Of a DNA stretch of 64,000 nt, positions 51,360 to 58,540 are shown piece by piece. The stretch's first letter is position 1, and every line of letters begins with the position of its first letter. The position numbers and the translations under genes were made by a program. Source of the DNA: Pontibacillus chungwhensis BH030062 (GTDB lineage Bacteria > Bacillota > Bacilli > Bacillales > BH030062); assembly GCF_000770675.1 (NCBI RefSeq), contig NZ_AVBG01000001.1, forward strand, positions 310,001 through 374,000. Reading direction: 5' to 3'. Below the pieces are notes generated by a model. The model was not told where the DNA came from and did not search any database. It saw only the letters and a program-made list of their open reading frames with translations.

Positions 51360-52214
51360 CTAGTCTTGGAATAAATCCATTTGTCTTGGGTTTAACTGCT
51401 CGTACTCAACCTGACATAAGTCAATAAATTGTTTAGCATTATCCGCGGCGTCGCCCCCAGAGTTATTGTTGAACAATACAGTTACATGTTCAGATTGTTG
51501 AAGTAAGCTCTCCACATTTTCCTTCCATTCTTCAAGTTCCTCTTCATTGTATCGGTACAAAAAGCGTACCTCCCTCCAATCTTCACGCCCATTTTTGTTC
51601 CACCCATGCACGTTGCGACCGTGAAGTCTGACGAGTGTTTCTTTTGAGTTTGTAGCTTGAAGAACCGTTGGCGCAGAGCCCTCACCAGCTTGAGGTTCAT
51701 CAACTACTCCGTGAATCCAATTTCCTTTCTCCATAAACGATAGAGTTTGTTCTCTATACTCACTTGAGTACCAAGATTGGTTGCGAAATTCTAAAGCAAG
51801 TGGTAAGTCACCCATTAATTCACGAATGACTCTTAGTTTTTGAACATTTTCCTTTGATACAGAAAACCAAGGAGGAAATTGAAATAAAACAAAACGAAGC
51901 TTACTTGAATCAATTAATGGTTGGATCGACTCTATATAGGCATGAAACATATCTCGAACTTCTTCTGAGGACATCTTTTCTCTTTGGTGACCAGTCATTT
52001 TACTAAAAGCTTTAACCACGAACGAAAAACCTTCTGGTGTTTCCTTAACCCATTTCTCATAGTTCCGTTTAGGTTGGATCGCATAGAATGCACTATCAAT
52101 TTCCACAACAGGAAAATGAGAAGCATATACCGCTAATTTATCCTGACTTTTCGTACCCGCAGGATATAGCTGGTCATGATCGCCCCAACCAGTTACGCCT
52201 ATTGATAAATTCAT
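51360..52214 (-). CDS. DUF72 family protein (YunF-like)
   Basis: A 284-residue TIM-barrel protein. IGVTGWGDHDQLYPAG at the start, EIDSAFYAIQ, FVLFQFPPWF, ALEFRNQSWY and RLHGRN are the DUF72 motifs. No enzymatic activity is established. The ATG with GGGAGG was chosen over a start nine codons upstream. It is the first gene of a DUF72-ypgQ pair. Confidence 0.9.
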   Translation of the reverse strand: MNLSIGVTGWGDHDQLYPAGTKSQDKLAVYASHFPVVEIDSAFYAIQPKRNYEKWVKETPEGFSFVVKAFSKMTGHQREKMSSEEVRDMFHAYIESIQPLIDSSKLRFVLFQFPPWFSVSKENVQKLRVIRELMGDLPLALEFRNQSWYSSEYREQTLSFMEKGNWIHGVVDEPQAGEGSAPTVLQATNSKETLVRLHGRNVHGWNKNGREDWREVRFLYRYNEEELEEWKENVESLLQQSEHVTVLFNNNSGGDAADNAKQFIDLCQVEYEQLNPRQMDLFQD

Positions 52215-52277
52215 ATGTACCGTCCTCCCCTCCGTCTTCACCTCTATATTACGAAGGAATAATTTTATCTGTAAAGC

Positions 52278-52312
52278 AAAAGAGATTGCTCCTTCCCAAA
52301 GAGCAACCTCTT
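52278..52312 (-). terminator. Terminator after fhs
   Basis: An 11-bp AGAGATTGCTC stem with one wobble and a modest T-rich tail on the minus strand. Confidence 0.6.
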
Positions 52313-52335
52313 ATATTTGTACGTTGTCATCAAGT

Positions 52336-54006
52336 TTAAAATAAACCTACAGCTTTCCCTGTTGAGTCTATATCCATGTGGAGTGCAGCTGGCTCTTTTG
52401 GTAATCCTGGCATTGTCATTACATCACCTGTCAAAGCAACGATAAATCCTGCTCCAATTGAGGGACTAAATTCTCTGATCGTAATAGTGAAATCAGATGG
52501 TCTACCTATTAGCGTGGGATCATCAGACAGTGAGTACTGAGTTTTAGCCATGCAAATAGGCAGATTCGCCCAACCTAGCTGGTTGTATAATTCTATTTGC
52601 TTCTTTGCCTGACTTGAAAATTCAACTTCTTTAGCACCATAAACCTTTTTTGCAATTTTTGATATCTTTTGTTCAATAGTGTCCTCAAGATCATACGTAT
52701 AAGTAAATGAGCTAGCTTCTTTTTCAACAGTATCAATAACAGCTTGAGCAAGCTCTAGCCCTCCTGTGCCTCCCTTAGAATGAACTTCAGTAAGAGCAAC
52801 CCGAACGTTTCGGTCTTTACACCATTTTTCTATATAAGCCAACTCTTCTTCAGTGTCGGTGGGGAAACGATTCAAAGCGACTACAAATGGAAGGCCAAAT
52901 GACTGAATAGTCTCCATGTGTTTCTCAAGATTGGTTATCCCTTCCTGAAGAGCGCATACATTTTCTTGTGCTAACTCGTCTTTCGATACTCCACCATGCA
53001 TTTTCAAAGCCCGAGCGGTAGCAACGAGGACAACAGCATCGGGAGTAAAATCTCCTGCACGTGTTTTGATATTTAAAAACTTCTCAGCACCAAGATCAGC
53101 ACCAAATCCTGCTTCAGTAATGACGTAGTCCCCTAATTTGGAAGCAATCGTTGTCGCCATCACACTGTTACAACCATGTGCAATATTGGCAAACGGTCCA
53201 CCATGTACAATGGCAGGTGTATTTTCAATCGTTTGGACAAGATTTGGCTTAAGCGCTTCTTTTAATAAAAGTGTTAAAGCCCCTTCCATACCTAACTGTT
53301 CAACAGTAACGGGTTGATCCTCGTACGTATAACCAAACACAATTCGAGCAAGTCGTTTCTTCAGATCTTTTAAGTCTGAAGCAAGACAGAGAATGGCCAT
53401 AATCTCGGAGGCTACACTGATATTAAATCCATCTTCCCTTGGTACTCCTTTCAAGGGACCACCTAGCCCTATCACAATTTCACGAAGAGCTCGGTCATTT
53501 AAATCCAAAACCCTTTTCCATCCAATCTTTCTAGGATCGATATTTAATTCATTCCCCCTGTGAATATGATTATCAATAAAAGCAGAAAGGGCATTGTTCG
53601 CGCTAGTAATCGCATGTATATCGCCTGTGAAATGAAGGTTTATGTCTTCCATGGGTAAAACTTGCGAATAACCTCCCCCAGCAGCACCTCCTTTTAGTCC
53701 CATTGTTGGACCTAAAGAAGGCTCTCGAAGTGCAATTACAGCCTTTTTATTCAGCTTGTTCATAGCCTGCCCCAAACCTACAGTAACGGTGGACTTACCT
53801 TCCCCAGCCGGGGTAGGGTTAATGGCTGTTACAAGCACAACTTTTCCATTCTTACGTTCAGACAACTTATGTAATAATGAATCAGATAATTTAGCTTTGT
53901 AGCGCCCATATGGCTCAAAGTCCTCATGATCTAGCTTTAACTGATGCGTAATTTCTTCTATTGGTTTTATATTAGCTTGCTGAGCAATTTCAATATCTTT
54001 TTTCAT
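52336..54006 (-). CDS. fhs: Formate-tetrahydrofolate ligase
   Basis: A 556-residue enzyme of standard length. The P-loop-like [14 protein letters not shown] is near residue 65, [19 protein letters not shown] near 95, and [15 protein letters not shown] and [15 protein letters not shown] are conserved. It makes 10-formyl-tetrahydrofolate from formate and ATP, linking to the nearby thymidylate genes through one-carbon metabolism. The start is at a normal ribosome site, and the gene is divergent from the second cold-shock gene. Confidence 0.95.
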   Translation of the reverse strand: MKKDIEIAQQANIKPIEEITHQLKLDHEDFEPYGRYKAKLSDSLLHKLSERKNGKVVLVTAINPTPAGEGKSTVTVGLGQAMNKLNKKAVIALREPSLGPTMGLKGGAAGGGYSQVLPMEDINLHFTGDIHAITSANNALSAFIDNHIHRGNELNIDPRKIGWKRVLDLNDRALREIVIGLGGPLKGVPREDGFNISVASEIMAILCLASDLKDLKKRLARIVFGYTYEDQPVTVEQLGMEGALTLLLKEALKPNLVQTIENTPAIVHGGPFANIAHGCNSVMATTIASKLGDYVITEAGFGADLGAEKFLNIKTRAGDFTPDAVVLVATARALKMHGGVSKDELAQENVCALQEGITNLEKHMETIQSFGLPFVVALNRFPTDTEEELAYIEKWCKDRNVRVALTEVHSKGGTGGLELAQAVIDTVEKEASSFTYTYDLEDTIEQKISKIAKKVYGAKEVEFSSQAKKQIELYNQLGWANLPICMAKTQYSLSDDPTLIGRPSDFTITIREFSPSIGAGFIVALTGDVMTMPGLPKEPAALHMDIDSTGKAVGLF

Positions 54007-54151
54007 TAGAGTTCTCCTTCCATTTATTCTTTTATAGTTTAGATGAAATGTGACTAAAAATGCAAAGAACGGGTATTTTATAAGAGAAGGAAAGAAGATC
54101 TCTGCAGTATGTTGAGAAAATACAATTTGTTTTAAAAATTCTCATTACTCC

Positions 54152-54181
54152 TTGACTTCCTTTATAAAAATAAGCTATATT
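54152..54181 (+). promoter_or_regulatory. SigA-type promoter of cold-shock copy 2
   Basis: TTGACT, an 18-bp spacer and TATATT predict a start near 54188, about 165 nt before the csp start codon. Confidence 0.65.
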
Positions 54182-54219
54182 AGACCTAAGCAAAGAAGAT
54201 GTGGAATCATGAAAGACGA

Positions 54220-54284
54220 GGTAACTTCAATAGAAGTGTTCGGGATTTGATGATCCTACATTTCTATTGGAGTTACCCTTTTTT
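54220..54284 (+). terminator. Intrinsic terminator inside the leader of cold-shock copy 2
   Basis: A 16-bp stem with one wobble (GGTAACTTCAATAGAA with its partner at 54262-54277) encloses a smaller GGAT/ATCC stem and is followed by six T residues. It stands between the promoter and the csp gene. It either attenuates csp transcription or ends an independent RNA of about 100 nt. Confidence 0.75.
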
Positions 54285-54355
54285 ATGAATTCTTTCATCA
54301 ACTTTGTATTATTACGTCTCACGTCATTACGTGAATGTTTTAGGAGGATTTTACA

Positions 54356-54556
54356 ATGCAAAATGGTACAGTAAAATGGTTTAACGCAGAAAAAGGTTAT
54401 GGTTTCATCCAAGTAGAAGGTGGAAACGATGTATTCGTACACTTCTCTGCGATCCAAGAAGAAGGTTTCAAAACACTTGAAGAAGGTCAAAGCGTTTCTT
54501 TCGAAATCGTAGAAGGCGACCGTGGCCCTCAAGCTGCTAACGTTGTTAAAAACTAA
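54356..54556 (+). CDS. csp: Cold-shock protein CspB family (copy 2)
   Basis: A 66-residue OB-fold RNA chaperone, paralogous to the gene at 12866-13066 (about 80% identical by eye). RNP1 KGYGFIQV and RNP2 VFVHF are intact. AGGAGG lies 8 nt before the ATG. Its leader contains a strong terminator hairpin, and no good promoter was seen between that terminator and the start codon, so expression should need read-through. A terminator follows the stop codon. Confidence 0.95.
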   Translation: MQNGTVKWFNAEKGYGFIQVEGGNDVFVHFSAIQEEGFKTLEEGQSVSFEIVEGDRGPQAANVVKN

Positions 54557-54581
54557 TTAAATTATAAAAAACGCACGACAT

Positions 54582-54615
54582 ATAGCGACAGCTCTTTAGA
54601 GCTGTCGCTTTTTTA
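54582..54615 (+). terminator. Terminator after cold-shock copy 2
   Basis: A perfect 12-bp AGCGACAGCTCT stem with a 2-nt loop and TTTTTT. Confidence 0.9.
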
Positions 54616-54733
54616 TTTGCCTCTGTTAACGTGGTGTTATTGAATAGCTTTCACAAGAAAAGGGCATTAATCTTGAAGACTTGAAACTGAGACACTTTAT
54701 TGCGAGTGGGGCCGTTACGTTTATTGAGAACTA

Positions 54734-54858
54734 GGGGTGTCTGGGGAACGACTCGCTTTCCGCAGGCGAGCTGTCGAGCCTCCTCACTCACTACGTTCGC
54801 TCCGGGGTCTCGTCGACCTCTTTCTCCTGCAGGAGTCTCCCCGTTCCCCAGACACCCC
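54734..54858. repeat. Palindromic repeat element 1 (125 bp)
   Basis: Ends are a perfect 17-bp inverted repeat (GGGGTGTCTGGGGAACG and its complement). The middle contains ACTCGCTTTCCGC, GAGCCTCCTC and CTGCAGGAGTCTC, all shared in opposite orientation with the element at 54956-55083. No transposase is encoded. It resembles the REP/MITE-like intergenic palindromes of Bacillaceae. Confidence 0.8.
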
Positions 54859-54955
54859 TTATCAGGATTTGAATTACGTCCCCTCAGCTTAAGTATGGCG
54901 GGGGCTTAACATTCCGCGCTCTTATGTAGCATGCTTCCGTTCTCTATATATGGTG

Positions 54956-55083
54956 AAGGTGGTTCGGGAAATTGCGAGACTCCTGCGGCAGTAGGAGCCT
55001 AGGGAAGACCCCACAGAGAGCGAAAGCGTTCGAGGAGGCTTGCCAGCTCGCCGCGGAAAGCGAGTGATTTCCCGAACCACCTT
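54956..55083. repeat. Palindromic repeat element 2 (128 bp)
   Basis: A perfect 17-bp inverted repeat (AAGGTGGTTCGGGAAAT and its complement) encloses a core that matches element 1 in reverse orientation (GCGAGACTCCTGCGGCAG, GCGGAAAGCGAGTG). The end sequence differs from element 1, yet the two arms of each element still match each other exactly. Confidence 0.8.
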
Positions 55084-55153
55084 ACTCTCAATTTTGGAAA
55101 AACGGAAGCATTCTCTCAACTTCGATTCTTCCACATAAAGGGGCTTAACAACC

Positions 55154-55190
55154 TACTTTTGAGAGTCTTTTATTTAGACTCTCAAAAGTA
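55154..55190. repeat. Perfect 14-bp inverted repeat upstream of the ypdP promoter
   Basis: TACTTTTGAGAGTC and its exact complement are separated by 9 nt, ending 16 bp before the -35 box. It may be the boundary terminator of the repeat cluster or an operator. Confidence 0.5.
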
Positions 55191-55206
55191 CAGTTTGGGC
55201 AACATA

Positions 55207-55235
55207 TTGAAAAAAACATCAACACCACGTATAAT
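55207..55235 (+). promoter_or_regulatory. SigA-type promoter of ypdP-ypdQ
   Basis: TTGAAA, a 17-bp spacer and a consensus TATAAT. The predicted start near 55242 lies just before the riboswitch. Confidence 0.8.
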
Positions 55236-55254
55236 GGTCTATCGTTATGCATAG

Positions 55255-55295
55255 CGCAGTTCGAAACTTCCTGCGATATCAAAACTAGAAAGGAT
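55255..55295 (+). promoter_or_regulatory. PreQ1-I riboswitch
   Basis: A 5-bp stem CGCAG/CTGCG encloses the loop TTCGAAACTTC, followed by the A-rich tail ATATCAAAACTAGAAAGGA. The tail contains the ribosome site of the next gene. Layout and tail match the compact preQ1 class I H-type pseudoknot. It would close the ribosome site when preQ1 binds. The downstream gene is a queuosine-precursor transporter, exactly the expected target. Confidence 0.75.
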
Positions 55296-55302
55296 TGAAA
55301 AA

Positions 55303-55986
55303 ATGAACGAAATATTATGGATTGTATTCGCCCTTATTAACTTTTCCATGTTAACTTTAATTTATAAAGGATTTGGAAGACAAGGTCTCTTTGTATGGAT
55401 TGGAATGGCTACCGTTGTAGCTAACATACAAGTTACAAAAACGATTGAGATGTTTGGATTAACTGCGACGCTAGGAAATATTATTTATGGAACAGTGTTC
55501 TTGGCTACCGACATTCTTAATGAAAAATATGGTAAAGAGGAAGCAAAGAAAGCAGTTTGGTTAGGTTTCTTTACTCTTATTAGTATGACGGTTATGATGC
55601 AAATAGCGGTTAAATGGTTTACACCTGTTGGCACGGAAGTCCAAACGGCTCTCGAAACCATATTTGGATTATTACCGCGTGTTGCTGCAGGAAGCCTAGT
55701 CGCGTATATCGTAAGTCAATATGTAGACGTCTTCATCTACTCTAAGCTGAAGAGTATGTTTGCTGGAGATCGCTTACTTTGGGTTAGAAATAACGGAAGT
55801 ACAATGATTAGTCAATTGCTTGATTCCTTTGTGTTTACCCTGATTGCTTTCTTAGGAGAAGTTCCGACAAACGTTTGGTTTGAAATCTTTATAACAACTT
55901 ATGTTATTAAATTTATTGTAGCTGCTCTAGACACACCTTTCTTATATTTAGCGAAGCGATTTAATAAAACATCAACCCCTTCATAA
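55303..55986 (+). CDS. ypdP: Queuosine precursor transporter (YhhQ/YpdP family)
   Basis: A 227-residue membrane protein with about six helices. It has NIQVTKTIEMFG, the conserved GTVFLATDILNEKYGKEEAKKAV segment of the VUT/YhhQ family, and SQLLDSFVFTLIAF. It imports preQ0, preQ1 or queuine for tRNA wobble modification. A preQ1-I riboswitch in its leader supports the assignment. It is 14 bp upstream of ypdQ, as in B. subtilis. Confidence 0.9.
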   Translation: MNEILWIVFALINFSMLTLIYKGFGRQGLFVWIGMATVVANIQVTKTIEMFGLTATLGNIIYGTVFLATDILNEKYGKEEAKKAVWLGFFTLISMTVMMQIAVKWFTPVGTEVQTALETIFGLLPRVAAGSLVAYIVSQYVDVFIYSKLKSMFAGDRLLWVRNNGSTMISQLLDSFVFTLIAFLGEVPTNVWFEIFITTYVIKFIVAALDTPFLYLAKRFNKTSTPS

Positions 55987-56000
55987 AGGAGGTTCAACGT

Positions 56001-56390
56001 ATGCTTGAAGTATATGTAGATGGTTCTTCAAAAGGAGACCCAGGTCCAAGTGGAGTTGGAATCTACATTAAAAATGGGAAAGACCACTACACCTATTCGA
56101 TTCCGATTGGAATAACATCAAATCACGAAGCAGAATTTACGGCCCTCATAAAAGCACTAGAAATCTGTAAGGAAATGTTTCCAGAAGAAATAGTCAGTGT
56201 GCGATCAGATTCTAAGCTTGTTGTGGACTGTATTGAACAGTCATCCACGAAGCAAGATCGCTTCCTTCCTCTTTTAAGAGAAGCTGAACAACTAGGGAAT
56301 CATTTCCCATTCTTTTTTATTAAGTGGATCCCCGATAAGCAAAACAAAAAAGCAGATGAACTTGCACGAGCTGCTATACACGCTAATTAA
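56001..56390 (+). CDS. ypdQ: RNase HI-like protein (YpdQ)
   Basis: A 129-residue reverse-transcriptase-like RNase H fold. Acidic metal ligands are D7 (VYVDGSSKGDPGPSG), E43 in NHEAEFTAL, D69 in VRSDSKLV and D113 in KADELAR. It lacks the N-terminal hybrid-binding domain of some RNases HI. Its activity on RNA-DNA hybrids is inferred from the residues. AAAGGAGG precedes the ATG. It shares the riboswitch-controlled transcript with ypdP. Confidence 0.88.
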   Translation: MLEVYVDGSSKGDPGPSGVGIYIKNGKDHYTYSIPIGITSNHEAEFTALIKALEICKEMFPEEIVSVRSDSKLVVDCIEQSSTKQDRFLPLLREAEQLGNHFPFFFIKWIPDKQNKKADELARAAIHAN

Positions 56391-56431
56391 AAAACCACAC
56401 TCCTATTTAGCTAAGGAGTGTGGTTTTTTTC
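56389..56431 (+). terminator. Bidirectional terminator after ypdQ
   Basis: A perfect 12-bp AACCACACTCCT stem with T-runs on both strands. Confidence 0.9.
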
Positions 56432-56705
56432 TTTTGTATAGCCCTTTTTGTTCAATAAGTCTCCAAGCATCTCGTTTTGTACGAGGATGGTTTTCTTGTA
56501 AATACTCTAATACCCCAATAAAGAAACTACCATCGAATTTCATTTGAAACTGAATCGTAACTTTTAAAGCGAAGATTACGAGCCAATCTTCAGAGTTCGT
56601 ATAATTCTTGCCGAAATAAATAAAATGAATATCTTTATCCTTTAGTCGAAAGCCTTTCGACCATAGATCCTCTATAAAGTACCCAAGTGATTTGGATAGC
56701 GGCAT
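56403..56705 (-). CDS. DUF6123-like conserved protein
   Basis: A 100-residue protein. HFIYFGKNYTNSEDWLV and KFDGSFFIGVLEYL recall the Bacillaceae family DUF6123, of unknown function. It is soluble, helical, with a basic C-terminal end (KGLYKRKKPHSLAK) that overlaps the shared terminator. It lies about 27 bp from the upstream sulfurtransferase gene on the same strand and may be co-transcribed. Confidence 0.6.
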   Translation of the reverse strand: MPLSKSLGYFIEDLWSKGFRLKDKDIHFIYFGKNYTNSEDWLVIFALKVTIQFQMKFDGSFFIGVLEYLQENHPRTKRDAWRLIEQKGLYKRKKPHSLAK

Positions 56706-56732
56706 GTACTACACCCTTTATGTATAATCTGA

Positions 56733-57566
56733 TTAAGAAGAAACGGAGCTATCAATTGGATTCTTATCATTAGTAATCCAATCGCTCCAACTACCTACAT
56801 AGAGTCGGACTTGCTTGAAACCCGCTTCATACAATGCGAGTACGTTAGGCGCAGCAGTAACACCGGAACCACAATAGACAATCCACTCTTCCGGGTTTCC
56901 ATATTGCAGGAAATGAGATCTTAATTCCTCTTTAGATTTCCATATCCCTGCTTCATTCAAAACTTTTGTCCATTCTGCATTTACTGCGGAAGGAATATGA
57001 CCCGCTTTTCGATCTATTGGCTCAGTTATACCTGCAAAACGCTCATAATTTCTTGAATCAAGAATAATTGTATGGTGGTTATCGATTTGTTGAGCTACGT
57101 AGGTTTGATCTGCTATCATACTAGATTGATATACTGCTTTATAAGAGGATCGCTTGTGAACTGGGAATTCTGTAGTCAATCCAGATCCTTTTTCTTCCCA
57201 GGCTCTAAAACCACCATCTAAAATATACACTTCTTTATGCCCCATGTACATCATCATCCATACAAATCTCGATGCCATAGCACCATTCTGATTATCGTAA
57301 GCAACAATGATATCATTATTCTGAATGCCAGATTCTTGAATAACACCTAAGAAATCTTTCATATTTGGCAGAGGATGACGCCCGCCTGTTTGTCCAACAG
57401 TCCCACTCATATCTTTCTCCAGGTCTATGTATACTGCGCCAGGTATGTGTCCTTCTTCATATTCTAATCGACCTTTGTCTGGATTTTGTAAGTAAAACCT
57501 ACAATCCACTAATCGAATTGAGTCCAGTTGGTCTCGAACCCAATTGACCGAACGAATATATGTCAT
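56733..57566 (-). CDS. sseA: Thiosulfate/3-mercaptopyruvate sulfurtransferase
   Basis: A 277-residue tandem rhodanese. The inactive N-terminal domain (DCRFYLQNPDKGRLEYEEGH) is followed by the catalytic domain with ILDSRNYERFAGITEPID and the active cysteine in IVYCGSGVTAAPN (about residue 235). The CGSGVT loop is the mercaptopyruvate type. It transfers sulfane sulfur to thiols or cyanide. AAAGGGGG precedes the ATG. Confidence 0.9.
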   Translation of the reverse strand: MTYIRSVNWVRDQLDSIRLVDCRFYLQNPDKGRLEYEEGHIPGAVYIDLEKDMSGTVGQTGGRHPLPNMKDFLGVIQESGIQNNDIIVAYDNQNGAMASRFVWMMMYMGHKEVYILDGGFRAWEEKGSGLTTEFPVHKRSSYKAVYQSSMIADQTYVAQQIDNHHTIILDSRNYERFAGITEPIDRKAGHIPSAVNAEWTKVLNEAGIWKSKEELRSHFLQYGNPEEWIVYCGSGVTAAPNVLALYEAGFKQVRLYVGSWSDWITNDKNPIDSSVSS

Positions 57567-57739
57567 ATATTGATCCCCCTTTCGCTTTAGCCTCTATGTA
57601 TTAGTATAACGATTTTAGTAACACTTGAAAACGTTCTAGTTAAATTGAGTTTATAGCAAGTTAAAACGAAACACTGATTAGACTAAGAGGGATTCATATA
57701 ATCCAAAATCAAATATATTTAGTAAGATTCTAGCCATAT

Positions 57740-57765
57740 AAAAAGCCAGGTATATTACCTGGCTG
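57740..57765 (-). terminator. Terminator overlapping the stop of the 58-residue peptide gene
   Basis: AGCCAGGT / ACCTGGCT with a 5-nt loop and TTTTTAT on the minus strand. The stop codon lies inside the hairpin. Confidence 0.75.
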
Positions 57766-57931
57766 ATAAAACATCTTCATATTTTCTTTGTTTCGCTTCT
57801 GCTGATCTTAATGTATGTCTACCTTTAAACAAATCTACTAAGTACATTGCCTTTTCATCACGAAGCTTGGCTAGTATGCCAACCATCAGTATTGAATATA
57901 GCACTACAATTCCCATTATAAGAAAAATCAT
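57755..57931 (-). CDS. Small single-helix membrane protein under a Fur-type box
   Basis: A 58-residue protein I do not recognise. It begins MIFLIMGIVVLYSILMVGIL (one membrane helix), then a charged cytosolic tail containing KLRDEKAMYLVDLFKG and RSAEAKQRKYEDVLSAR. The reading frame is supported by a GTGAGGGG ribosome site, a consensus promoter 50 bp upstream and a terminator overlapping its stop. A 14/15 match to the Fur 7-1-7 box lies at the transcript start, so it is probably induced by iron starvation. It differs from B. subtilis FbpA, FbpB and FbpC as I recall them. Confidence 0.7.
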   Translation of the reverse strand: MIFLIMGIVVLYSILMVGILAKLRDEKAMYLVDLFKGRHTLRSAEAKQRKYEDVLSAR

Positions 57932-57950
57932 TTTAGCCCCTCACTTCCGA

Positions 57951-57965
57951 TGATAATGATTTTCA
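57951..57965. promoter_or_regulatory. Fur box at the start of the 58-residue peptide gene
   Basis: TGATAATGATTTTCA (minus strand TGAAAATCATTATCA) matches the Fur 7-1-7 consensus TGATAAT-n-ATTATCA at all but one of the specified positions. It lies just downstream of the predicted transcription start. Confidence 0.7.
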
Positions 57966-57976
57966 TTTCTAAATAG

Positions 57977-58005
57977 AGTATAGCAGGGTTGAGAAGAGTT
58001 TTCAA
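57977..58005 (-). promoter_or_regulatory. SigA-type promoter of the 58-residue peptide gene
   Basis: TTGAAA, a 17-bp spacer and TATACT on the minus strand. Confidence 0.7.
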
Positions 58006-58022
58006 TGAGAATGAGAAATAAT
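58004..58022. promoter_or_regulatory. Second, weaker Fur-like box
   Basis: GAGAATGAGAAATAATTTC (58007 onward, approximate) matches about 13 of 19 positions of the classic Fur box. It overlaps the upstream edge of the -35 box. Confidence 0.3.
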
Positions 58023-58027
58023 TTCAA

Positions 58028-58540
58028 TCATTCAGACAGTTTCGTCAGAGCTCTCTCTTCATGAGGAATGCGAATTTTCATAAGAGCCAAATGAAGTAGC
58101 GGGAATAAAACAGCTGACATATAGGCATTAAATAACAGTGGAATTATGACAAACTCTAAACCCACCACTACATAATTGGGATGCTTCATCCATTTATATG
58201 GTCCCTTCGCTACAAGTTCTGCCCCTGGTAAAACAATGATTTTTGTATTCCAGAACCTTCCTAGCGAAGTTAAGCACCAGATTCGAAACCCTTGAGTAAC
58301 AAAGAATGCCCCTAATAAAAAGCCTTTCCAATCTGAGATGACTAGCTCCTTATTCCATGCTTCTAAACCAACTGAAACGAAGAACAACGAGTGTACTAAA
58401 ACAATCCATTTGTAATGACCTCCGGCAACTTCTATTGCACCATGGCGTAACATCCATATCTCATTACGTTTTGCTACTGCCACTTCAATAAGTCGTTGAG
58501 CTATGATAAACAAGTATAATACAACAAACCATAAAGTCAT
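58028..58540 (-). CDS. bpsB: Isoprenylcysteine carboxyl methyltransferase-like protein (BpsB/YpbQ)
   Basis: A 170-residue membrane methyltransferase with about four helices. GRFWNTKIIVLPGAELV, GPYKWMKHPNYVVVGLE and HEERAL are the ICMT-family motifs. In B. subtilis BpsB methylates the alkylpyrones made by BpsA. Its ATG overlaps the bpsA stop as ATGA, and GGAGTGG precedes it. A GTG three codons upstream lies in that ribosome site. Confidence 0.9.
   Translation of the reverse strand: MTLWFVVLYLFIIAQRLIEVAVAKRNEIWMLRHGAIEVAGGHYKWIVLVHSLFFVSVGLEAWNKELVISDWKGFLLGAFFVTQGFRIWCLTSLGRFWNTKIIVLPGAELVAKGPYKWMKHPNYVVVGLEFVIIPLLFNAYMSAVLFPLLHLALMKIRIPHEERALTKLSE

Noticed and set aside
54199-54288. Possible leader peptide (MWNHERRGNFNR...) across the csp leader hairpin
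   Set aside because: No ribosome site precedes the ATG, and the frame simply follows the hairpin arms.
54227-54532. Open frame of 101 codons antisense to cold-shock copy 2
   Set aside because: It mirrors the csp coding sequence, and the plus-strand csp is certain from its RNP motifs.
54700-54909. Open frame of 69 codons within palindromic repeat element 1
   Set aside because: It is a by-product of the GC-rich palindromic repeat and lacks a ribosome site.
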